A stretch of DNA of 17,600 nt, taken from NCBI GenBank assembly GCA_024196135.1, contig JAMQCK010000694.1, positions 1-17,600 of the forward strand. Direction: 5' to 3'. The notes under the pieces were generated by a model that saw only the letters and a list, made by a program, of their open reading frames with translations, searched no databases and was not told where the DNA came from. The first letter of the stretch is position 1; every line of letters starts with the position of its first letter. Positions 10,897-17,600 of the stretch are shown one piece after another. Made by a program: the position numbers and the translations under genes. The stretch is from Pleurotus ostreatus/Saccharomyces cerevisiae fusant. Taxonomy: Eukaryota; Opisthokonta.

Positions 10897-11753
10897 ATGC
10901 CTGTTCCAATACCAACATCCAGCCTCCCGATCACCTTCCGCCATCCTGCTCAGGGGCCCTTATGGCCATCCATAACTCGGCAGACCCCCCTCCCCCTGAA
11001 GGACATCCAGCCCAATCCAACCAACACTTCTGGACTCTCCTCTACATCTACGCCAAACCAGGCAACCGAGAAAACTGCTCATTATCACCTATCCCTCCCA
11101 GATGCCTACAATGCTGCCCATACCAGCAATGCAGCACTTCTACCTCCTGCAGACGTACATCCTATGCCTCTACCCAGGCCCTGTCCCTCTGGCAAGAGAT
11201 ATGGAACTCAGAAACCTCCTACACCAGCACCAACACCTGCGGAATGTCCTACTCTTCCTGATTGCCCTCTTCCGGAGGATGTTCAGAAGCGCAGGAGGCC
11301 TGCAGATCCAAAAGCTGTCACTGCTGCCCAGGCACAGCTTGCTCTACATCTGTGGAAGACTCAGGAGCAGCAGAGCACATCTGCGGAGGCTGGTACATCT
11401 TCCAGTCCTGCTCCGTATGCCATACGGGCACCACCACCTAGGCAGGCCTTTCTTGAAGCTCTTGCTCAGGCAGATTTAGGTGCAGAGCTAGAGGAAGGCA
11501 GTCAAAGGGCATCTCTGGGGTCTGCTTCTTCAGACCATAATCACGGTATACCAAATATGGGAATTGTGAGTGCAGAAGCAAAGTTGTATGTGAGGATTGA
11601 CTAACACACCTGCAGGAAGCTACAGAGAAATTCACAGAGCAAACACCACCCACAACAAGCATCAGGGATTCTAGCCATCCTGGTCCATCTCAGAAAGCAC
11701 TCGGGAAGCGGAAGCGGACCGAGAGCGACGAGGGTTCGAACGATGGCCGATAG
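10897..11753 (+). CDS. Pro/Ser/Ala-rich orphan protein with nuclear-localisation motif
   Basis: Exons 10897-11565 and 11616-11753 give 268 aa from the first in-frame ATG. The intron 11566-11615 is a good 50-nt intron (GTGAGT donor, TGACTAAC branch, CTGCAG acceptor) and the frame continues cleanly across it. The first 150 residues are low-complexity, rich in Pro, Thr and Ser. A more helical stretch lies at about 160-190 (AAQAQLALHLWKTQEQQ) and another near 210-225 (AFLEALAQADLGAELEEG). The C-terminus contains GKRKRTESDEG, a likely nuclear-localisation signal. I do not recognise the family. Base composition is visibly less GC-rich than in the neighbouring genes. Other frames on the same strand are also open around 11102-11261, which weakens the coding argument for exon 1. 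The true start may be further upstream. It could be a lineage-specific gene or a mobile-element remnant. Confidence 0.5.
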
Positions 11754-11993
11754 GTGAGTGACCGTTTTGTGACAAACGTCACGCAACGCGCTTTGCTCAC
11801 GAAACCGCCAGGGTGCATCGCCCGTTGGCGTAAACGGAGGCTTGAGATCGAGTACGAAGAAGGAGAAATCATTCGACTTGCGAAGGGGGTGGATGTGTGG
11901 ATGGGCCGTTTGGAGGGGAATTTCCCAGCGGAGGGTTTGAACATGGCGCTGAAGGGTGATGCTTTGTGCGATGTATGCGAGATGGATTTTTGA
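11754..11993 (+). other. open frame continuing in phase after the orphan gene's TAG stop
   Basis: Directly after the TAG at 11751-11753 the same frame stays open for 79 codons to TGA at 11991. Its last 57 codons look protein-like, for example RWRKRRLEIEYEEGEIIRLA and a C-terminal CDVCEMDF. There is no ATG at its beginning. The TAG is immediately followed by GTGAGT, a good donor, and a candidate acceptor CCGCCAG ends at 11811; splicing there would not keep this frame. It may be a separate exon, a degraded extension of the gene, or chance. Confidence 0.25.
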
Positions 11994-12206
11994 GGCCATC
12001 ACATTATGCTTTTGCTTGACTACAACGCCGAAGCACGGATGAGCGGCGAGAAGTGGTCAACGGGGCGAGGGTTCGTTATACGCCGCCGTCTGTGACGGTT
12101 CGAAAACAAGATGTGTTCTGAACGCATTTTCTCGGTCCGGACACGCCGAGTTTCTTCTTCGGCATCCATGTCGCTCTGTCTCGCGGACTGTGTTCATTGT
12201 TCTTGA

Positions 12207-12481
12207 ACGAGACCACCATCTTGCGCAGAGTTGCCGCTTTCCAAAGTACTCCACTCACTACTTGCTGATCTCATCTTCTCGCAATGTGCCGTCAACGAGA
12301 GGCTTATGGACGCATCATCAGCTTGGCGTTCCCTGTTCGCCCGAAATCACTTTGTCGAAGTGGACTTGGTGAGAACTTCTCTTCAGCTCTCTGGCTAATC
12401 CGCCACCTTCAGGGTAGAAGACCCGAGGTCAGCGCGCTTATGGCCATCCCAACTTCGGGCGGCCATCTGTTGCTTGTGTGA
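12207..12481 (+). CDS. possible partial gene, two exons, weakly F-box-like
   Basis: A frame opening at 12207 reads through a stretch with an amphipathic pattern (LPLSKVLHSLLADLIFSQ, then SSAWRSLFARNHFVEVDL) up to a donor GTGAGA at 12369. A 44-nt intron ending TTCAG at 12412 then leads to GRRPEVSALMAIPTSGGHLL and a stop at 12479-12481. The spacing of Leu, Trp-Arg and a final VDL faintly resembles the N-terminal F-box of basidiomycete F-box proteins, but the Pro and other key positions are not clear. The only convincing 5' boundary is an acceptor-like CGCAG ending at 12228; no start exon was found. It could be a decayed gene, a short real gene, or coincidence. Confidence 0.25.
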
Positions 12482-13307
12482 ACTCAGACGCCGTCTGAAC
12501 CTGTCAATTCGCTTTTGCCGAATCAGCTTTCCTTCCCGACCACGAAGGTGCCCGCATTGATACAGCGTGCGGGAAGACACAGTGCGCCTCTAAAAGTAGG
12601 CCGTTGGCCCACCTTCGCCAGCTGAGTTTCCTTTCTCCGTCTCCTCTATCTCTTCTCTTTCTCGTCTCCTCCCTTCCCCTTCCCGGTCGTCTGCGCCTCA
12701 ATTGGACGCTGAGCGCTGAACCCCGCCCCCCACGTGTAACTCTCGGCCTCGGGTGCCTGACAACCCGCCTCGACGTCGGTATCATTGTACACTGCCACAT
12801 ATCAGTATCTCCGCCTCGCTTGTGCCTTCCAATCGGATCCCTTTGTCCTTCCGCCGTTTCCAGCGCGCCGTGCCAAGACCTGAGACGGATCCGCCCATGA
12901 TTCCAGCCCAGATTCCTCAGGCTTCCAACGCCGGGCGGCTCTGGGCGGCTCAGAACGACGAGAGAGCGGCTAAACGTCGCGCGTTTTCATCAATTTTTGC
13001 ATGTTCGGCACATCCGGTTACACGAGGGCGACCAGCGAAGATCCATCAGGTCCGCCACCAGAGCCATAAGAACCCGGGCGGCCGCTGGTAGGTTTCTTTC
13101 CCCTTGCTTCCCACCACGTCGCGCCCCGCGTTTCCTTCCTTTCCCTTAAGATAGCTCGCTCCCGGTAGAGCCTGCGCCCTCCCCCCTTCGCTCCCTTGCT
13201 CCCTTACATTCGTTTCGTGGACGCGTACCGCTCTACCCACCCCCCGAGTCTATTACTCGCACCCGACACTCCCTTACGAACGGACCGCTCCGCAATCACG
13301 CGCCAAG
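12482..13307. other. intergenic: upstream region of the esterase gene
   Basis: This 826-nt stretch has no convincing gene. It contains a CACGTG palindrome at 12731-12736, a pyrimidine tract just before it, and a 64-codon frame from an ATG at 12897 to 13091 rich in Arg and Ala that I do not recognise. That small frame may be an upstream open frame of a long esterase leader or may be meaningless. Confidence 0.4.
12627..12684 (+). promoter_or_regulatory. pyrimidine-rich CT block, possible transcription-start region
   Basis: A 58-nt stretch on the plus strand is almost entirely C and T. CT blocks of this kind commonly precede transcription starts in filamentous-fungus promoters. It is 624 nt before the esterase ATG, which would imply a long or spliced leader if it serves that gene. 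Confidence 0.3.
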
Positions 13308-14402
13308 ATGACTACCTTCACGCTCCGCGCCACGGCATTCTTCCTCCTCCATCTTCTTGCCATCATCATCATGAGCTCCTCGACCACCTCTGCTCGTCCG
13401 ATCGCTGCAGCGCGCCCCAACGCTGCCTCCCACCGACGCCTGGGCCGCCGCGCCCAGTGCTCCTCTGATCTCCCCGACTGGGGCTTCGGCCCCCACCACC
13501 GCGCTATCCGCACGCTCAACGTCGCTGGAGCCGACCGCCAGTACCGCGTGCACCTCCCCGAGGACTACCCTGCGGAGGGCGGCCACGCCGTCGTGCTTTC
13601 CTTCCACGGGAACGGCGGCACCTCGAAGCACCAGGAGACCGCCACGGAGCTATCGCACAGCGACGTGCGCATCAACGGCAAGGGCATCATCGCGGTGTAC
13701 CCGCAGGCATCCATTGGCGTCGGCCGCAAGGGCGATGGCTCCGATGCCAAGGCCAGCTGGCAGGGCGCACCCTACGCCGCTGCCGAACCCCACGATGTAC
13801 GTGTCATGCTAGTCCACCACGAACCACCCTAACCCCCCCTCCAGATCGAGTTCACGATGCAGATCCTCGACGACCTCGAGGCGAACCTCTGCGTGGACTC
13901 GTCGCGCATCTACGCGTCCGGCAAGTCCAACGGCGGCGGCTTCGTCAACCTCCTCGCGTGCACGCCCGAGGCGACCGCGCGCATCGCCGCCTTCGCCATG
14001 TCCTCGCCCGCGCTCTACCCGGGCACGCGGCCGGAGACGTGCGCGCCCGACCGCCAGATCCCGATCCTCATCGCGCACGGGACGAGCGACGGGACGATCC
14101 CGTACGGCGGGCGCCGCTGGGGCACGCCGTACGAGGTGCCGAACATCGACGACTTTGCGAAGGGCTGGGCGAGCCGGAATGGGCTGGTCGCGGATGACTT
14201 TGGCACGGCGGAGCCTTTCGCCCGTACGCAGCTGTGGGTGTGGGGCGGGGAGGGCGCGAGGGACCGCGTTGAGCGCCTGAAGGTAGATGGGCTCGAGCAT
14301 GTGTGGCCGAGTCTCAAGGGCTTGGACCAGCTCGGGAAGGTCGCGCCGTTCGAGTTTACGGCCAGCGCGATGGTGCCGTTCTTTGACAAGTACTCGATGT
14401 AG
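13308..14402 (+). CDS. secreted alpha/beta-hydrolase, PHB-depolymerase/feruloyl-esterase (CE1-like)
   Basis: Two exons (13308-13796, 13845-14402) encode 348 aa. A hydrophobic segment at 9-23 (TAFFLLHLLAIIIMS) followed by SARP is a signal peptide, and a dibasic RR at 47-48 could be a Kex2-type processing site. FHGNGG at 99-104 is the oxyanion loop. The nucleophile elbow is GKSNGG with S191. D245 in HGTSDGTIPY and H315 in GLEHVWPS complete the catalytic triad in the order and spacing of the LpqC/PHB-depolymerase-like family. In fungi such proteins include type-D-like feruloyl esterases and acetylxylan-type CE1 enzymes, which cleave ester links on plant cell-wall polymers. The exact ester substrate cannot be told from sequence. 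No carbohydrate-binding module is attached. The gene is convergent with the tandem-module gene. Confidence 0.88.
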
Positions 14403-14785
14403 GACGACACTTGGAGGACTCGCCGCGTTCTCATCTCGCCCGCGTCATGCGAGCATCTTCCGTTTCGTGAGGCGGACATTCGACATGGGCCGTCTCACTG
14501 TGATCACCGACCTGGGATTTGGATGTATTTATTGGCTGGTTCCCTTGCTTTGCTGTGTACTTACTCGCTTATACCTCACCTGAGGACTACGGTCTCCAAT
14601 TGGTCTGTTGACAGACTTCTTACTGCTTCCCTCCTAACGACTTCCTCCCTTCTGCCATTGACTGTATGTATCTACGCCGGGCGTACTAGTAGATAGAATA
14701 GACATTGGCGAGCCGTGCTCGCTCCTCACGAGTCTGATGCTACTTTCATCCTCCTTCAACAACGCGGTCTTGGGCCTCTAACTCC
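14403..14785. other. convergent 3' flanks of the esterase and tandem-module genes
   Basis: The 383 nt between two facing stop codons should hold both 3' untranslated regions. I see no gene, repeat or clear terminator structure in it. Confidence 0.5.
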
Positions 14786-16059
14786 TTATCGGCCTTGTAG
14801 CGCCTTCTGCTGAGCGAGGAGAGTGGTAGACGCTGCTGGGCAGCCCTTCCCAGGACCTGCGAAGTGCATTAGCTTCCGTTAAGCGTTTGGTCCCATTAGG
14901 CGTTAAGCCCAAGATCCTCCCTTCAGAAAGTGACTTTGGCATTGCTTGACAAGTCGCCGGAGTGTCCAAGCTGTTGCCGAGACGCCAGAAGAACACCGGC
15001 ACTTTTTGAGGGAAACAGAAGATAAATAGTACTCACCATCGAGATTCTGCAAAGTCACCAGCGATGCCTGGATACGAGCGATCTGATCCTCTGCAGAGTC
15101 GCCTGTGGGGAAAGCGCCGATCTTGACGTCCGGGTTGTTCACGGCGAAGCCGGCGGCCACGTTCGCGGAGAGTGACTGCAAAGGGTGGTCGATGAGAGGG
15201 CTGAGCTGGCATAGCAATCCACGAGACTCACCTGAATGAACGTATCCTTGTCCGGGGGGCACTGGCATGGAATTTTCACCGGCTTCCCATCCGCGCCCGC
15301 CACGCCATCGCAGTCGCCAGTGCCCGTTGGGTTCGTCCCGGCCTGGATGCCAAAGTCGGGAACGAGGGCGGGGTCAATGTTGGCGGAGGTGCCGGCTGCT
15401 GAGGACGAGGCCGAGCCAGGTGCAGAGGATGCGGCGGCAGGCGAAGACGCAGCCGGAGCAGCGGCGGCAGCAGCTGCAGCAGGCGCCGCTGATGACCCAG
15501 CTGCAGACGATGCGGATGCAGCACTAGCAGCACTCCCACCCGCCTGAATCGCCTTCTGCTGCGCCAGCAGCGTCGTGCTCGCCGCCGGGCACCCCTTCCC
15601 GGGCCCGTTCAGGTTCTGCAGCGTCACCAGCGAGGCCTGGATCCGCGCGAGCTGCGACTCGGTCGAGTCGTCTTCGGGGAAGGTGACGGCGACGGAGGGG
15701 TTGTTGACGGCTTTTCCGGCGGCGACGTTGGCGTTGAGGGACTAGAGGAGGGGTGAGTGGGTGTTCGAGGGGTGGTATGGAGGCGAGAGGGAAGGTCGAG
15801 AGAAGTGGATGAGAGTAGATGGATGGGATTGGGAGCTCACCTTGAGGAAGGTATCCTTGTCCGGCGGGCAATCGCAAGGGATTTTGACCGGGTTACCGTC
15901 CGCGCCTGCTATTCCGTCGCAGTCTCCTGTACCCGTCGGGTTCGTCCCTGCCGTGACACCGAAGTCGGGGACGAGCGAGGGATCGACGTCGCGGCGGACT
16001 GGGCGCGCGAGCGGGGTGCTGAGAAGCGTGGCAAGGAGGGTGAGGGATAGGAGCTTCAT
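14786..16059 (-). CDS. secreted protein of two tandem four-Cys modules joined by an Ala/Ser linker
   Basis: Exons 16059-15841, 15741-15232, 15175-15037 and 14856-14786 give 312 aa. MKLLSLTLLATLLSTPLA is a signal peptide, and RPVRR suggests a Kex2-type propeptide site. Two near-copies follow: module 1 at 26-137 and module 2 at 196-308, each starting DP(S/A)LVPDFG, containing AGTNPTGTGDCDG and a KIPC.CPPDKDTF stretch, and ending in GKGCPAASTTLLAQQKA. Each has four Cys (47, 62, 64, 124 and 217, 232, 234, 294), enough for two disulfides. Between them lies a flexible Ala/Ser/Pro-rich linker of about 55 residues, a likely O-glycosylation target. I know of no characterised function; similar small secreted proteins of unknown role are common in basidiomycetes. 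A clear TATA box lies upstream, suggesting strong regulated expression. The length and splice sites fit a working gene. Confidence 0.88.
14801..15375 (-). repeat. second copy of the duplicated module (residues 196-308)
   Basis: This copy is interrupted by two introns, 15176-15231 and 14857-15036. The first sits at exactly the position of the intron in copy 1 (after DTFIQ here, after DTFLK in copy 1). The second, 180 nt long and splitting the Gly codon of NLDG, has no counterpart in copy 1. Confidence 0.9.
15550..15984 (-). repeat. first copy of the duplicated module (residues 26-137)
   Basis: This copy contains one intron, 15742-15840. Its ending, QNLNGPGKGCPAAS, is read straight through from genomic sequence with no intron. 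Most residues are identical to copy 2, with differences concentrated in the middle, where copy 2 has KIGAFPTGDSAED and copy 1 has AVTFPEDDSTES. Confidence 0.9.
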
Positions 16060-16145
16060 GTTGTCGAGAGTGTCGATAAAGTGAAGATGTCGGAAGGTGC
16101 TCGGGGAAGTAGGCGATCGAGGATGTAAGGATTGAGTCAAAGAAT

Positions 16146-16156
16146 AGGCCTGCCTG
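16146..16156. repeat. 11-bp direct repeat in the leader of the tandem-module gene, copy A
   Basis: AGGCCTGCCTG occurs here and again exactly 60 nt further on at 16206-16216. On the gene's strand both copies read as a pyrimidine stretch followed by CAGGCAGGCCT, so each resembles a splice acceptor. Confidence 0.7.
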
Positions 16157-16205
16157 CAAGAAGGGTACAGAAGCGAATGCGATACGAAGAACGAAAGTAA
16201 TCGAC

Positions 16206-16216
16206 AGGCCTGCCTG
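16206..16216. repeat. 11-bp direct repeat in the leader of the tandem-module gene, copy B
   Basis: This is the second copy of AGGCCTGCCTG. The bases next to it (GTGAGAAACGAAGGGT) loosely resemble those next to copy A (CAAGAAGGGT), which suggests a small, diverged tandem duplication of the leader. Confidence 0.7.
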
Positions 16217-16301
16217 TGAGAAACGAAGGGTGAAGAGCGAGCGGGAGGCGAGGGGAAGAAGGAAGGGAAGGAAGTGATCGCCAAGATCGCCAAAGGGCGC
16301 G

Positions 16302-16308
16302 TTATATA
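16302..16308 (-). promoter_or_regulatory. TATA box (TATATAA) of the tandem-module gene
   Basis: On the minus strand the sequence reads GTATATAACG, the clearest TATA element in the window. It lies about 243 nt before the ATG at 16059, so the expected leader would be a little over 200 nt, or shorter if it is spliced. The interval is C/T-rich on the sense strand, as is usual for fungal leaders. Confidence 0.6.
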
Positions 16309-16880
16309 CGTCCCCTGAGGCGCGCTACATGCGCGGGGGAGACGCCCGTCACGGATGTCGTCTTGTCATTGGTGGGCGGTGGTGTCCTTGACGACGTCGG
16401 GGCGGAAGATGGCTCCAGGGCATTGGAACCATTCATTCATTCAATGCGTTTATGGACATCTGCACACGGTGTCCGACAGTCGATATGGGAGGCAATACTG
16501 CATACAGACTGAGGGTACTGAGAGTGAACTTAGGACTGTGGGCCAGCACAGAGATGAGAACAAGAGCAAGTCGAGGATTGCTCATTGTCGTTGGCTTCGG
16601 ATCGCCCGGGCCGGACCTCTTCATCACCTCAATCAGGCTTGCAGACGTCGAAATCTATCGCTCCCATTCTATATATCCTTCCAGATACATTGATGGACAA
16701 ACGCCAAATATCCCACAAACAACCACGCTCTACGGTAGAGCACCCAGGTATACAGACAACAGAAAAGAAAGATATAGAAATACTGGCCATTGCTGTTGCC
16801 ATGGACAGTGCGTCCCATGTCGAGGGGCATATGAAAGCAGAAACGTCCCTGCCAGAGAACAACTATGCAGCGAATTAAGG
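16309..16880. other. intergenic between tandem-module promoter and kinase stop, no gene seen
   Basis: It should contain the rest of the tandem-module promoter and the 3' flank of the kinase gene. A (CATT)3 micro-repeat is present near 16430. A 144-codon plus-strand frame (16452-16886) runs into the kinase 3' end and has no recognisable features. Confidence 0.45.
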
Positions 16881-17525
16881 TCATGACGGAGTGGGCGTCC
16901 GTTCCGAGCGATCCTTGCCACCAGCGAACATGCCGATGAGTTTTGAGGCGACCTTGAGGGTAGCGAGACCTGCGGAGCTTGCCATGGTGGGTGGTGGGCC
17001 GCTGGGAGTCGTTCCATCAGCATATGAACATATCACGATGAACCCGACGTAAGAATTGGTGGACTTGACACTCACGGCACTGTCCCCTGCAGGAAGGGGT
17101 GATCTCGAATTTTGAAGGTAGGAATCCGCGCTTGCGGGTCGTAGCACAACATGGCGCTGAGCAGGCTCTTCGCGTCGTCGGAGAGTACGCTGGGGAGCGC
17201 AAACTTCCCGCCTGCGAGACCATTAGAGTTCCCTTACAGCGTTGGGGACCACAATCCACTCACGCTCGATCAACGCCAACGTCTCCTGCAGGTCCTTCCC
17301 CTCAAACGGCAGCCTCCCGCACAGCATCACATACAACACCACCCCCGCGCTCCACACATCGACCTCCGGCCCCCGATACGGCGCCCCCTTCACAATCTCC
17401 GGCGCCGCATACGTCGGGCTCCCGCAGCTGTCCGTCAGCGTCTTGCTCCCCCCGGGCGCCATGCTCCCGCTCGGGAACTTGGCGCTGAAGCCGAAGTCGA
17501 CCAGTTTGATTTGGCGCGCGTCGTC

Positions 17526-17558
<33 letters not shown>

Positions 17559-17600
17559 GCAGAGGGTGCGCGCGTGGAGGTACTCGAGGGCGGAGGTGAG
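16881..17600 (-). CDS. CAMK/AMPK-like Ser/Thr protein kinase, C-terminal part (5' end outside window)
   Basis: Three visible exons (17600-17264, 17211-17076, 17001-16881) encode the last 197 aa; the N-lobe lies beyond the window. The catalytic loop is [11 protein letters not shown] and the magnesium loop DFGFSAKF. The activation segment ends CGSPTYAAPEIVKG, preceded by a Gly/Ser-rich insert and a candidate T-loop Thr in SKTLTDS. DVWSAGVVLYVMLCGRLPFEG and DPQARI...DHPFL mark the end of the kinase domain. These motifs are typical of the CAMK-like group that includes AMPK/Snf1. After the domain only about 45 residues remain, with no UBA, KA1 or calmodulin-binding segment seen, so it is not Snf1 itself as far as visible. 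The upstream substrate and pathway are unknown. Confidence 0.85.

Noticed and set aside
11601..12002. 133-codon minus-strand frame in the orphan region
   Set aside because: No recognisable domain or splice support; the plus strand has a canonical intron and a nuclear-localisation motif over the same bases.
12731..12736. Three CACGTG palindromes (2743, 7124, 12731), all intergenic, as a shared regulatory signal
   Set aside because: With this base composition several copies are expected by chance, so the count alone is not evidence of co-regulation.
12897..13091. 64-codon frame upstream of the esterase as a separate gene
   Set aside because: No recognisable content; it may be an upstream open frame at most, so it is only mentioned within the intergenic entry.
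13809..14300. 163-codon minus-strand frame opposite the esterase
   Set aside because: It is the antisense shadow of esterase exon 2, which carries the catalytic Ser and Asp motifs.
16452..16886. 144-codon plus-strand frame near the kinase 3' end
   Set aside because: No start context, no domain, and it overlaps the kinase stop and last exon.

Overview
The window looks like nuclear DNA of a basidiomycete, most likely a wood-decaying agaricomycete. The genes are GC-rich and densely split by short GT-AG introns, mostly about 45-110 nt, with CTRAY-type branch sites. The gene content also fits: an exo-1,3-galactanase with a CBM35, a CE1-type esterase, an M64 peptidase, an old yellow enzyme, an Aurora kinase and a CAMK-like kinase. 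The assignment to polypore-like white-rot fungi is an inference. No CRISPR, insertion sequence, rRNA or tRNA was seen. All gene models below were built by hand by joining exons at splice sites, and in each main model the frame closes exactly.

Layout. A GH43 exo-beta-1,3-galactanase gene (minus, 368-2293, 8 exons) is divergent from an M64-family secreted metallopeptidase gene (plus, 3069-5114, 10 exons including two of 21 and 19 nt). The M64 gene converges on an old yellow enzyme gene (minus, 5256-6654), in which the usual active-site Tyr is Phe. That gene is divergent from an Aurora kinase gene (plus, 7228-8646). Next, on the plus strand, is a small lysine-rich/acidic probable nuclear protein of unknown function (9372-10230), whose first coding exon is 7 nt.

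From about 10.3 to 13.3 kb the annotation is weak. There is one probable Pro/Ser/Ala-rich orphan gene with a nuclear-localisation motif (10897-11753), an open frame continuing past its stop codon, and a possible exon pair that faintly recalls an F-box. A PHB-depolymerase/feruloyl-esterase-like secreted hydrolase follows (plus, 13308-14402). It converges on a secreted protein built from two near-identical four-Cys modules joined by an Ala/Ser linker (minus, 14786-16059). The window ends inside a CAMK/AMPK-like Ser/Thr kinase gene (minus, 16881 to beyond 17600).

How the genes relate. Four genes encode secreted proteins: galactanase, peptidase, esterase and the duplicated Cys protein. The first three fit breakdown of plant cell-wall arabinogalactan, feruloylated material and protein. 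The kinases and the nuclear protein are housekeeping or regulatory. There is no sign of an operon or of a biosynthetic cluster. The most unusual observations are the Tyr-to-Phe change in the old yellow enzyme, the tandem-module secreted protein with an intron in only one copy, the micro-exons, and the unresolved orphan region.
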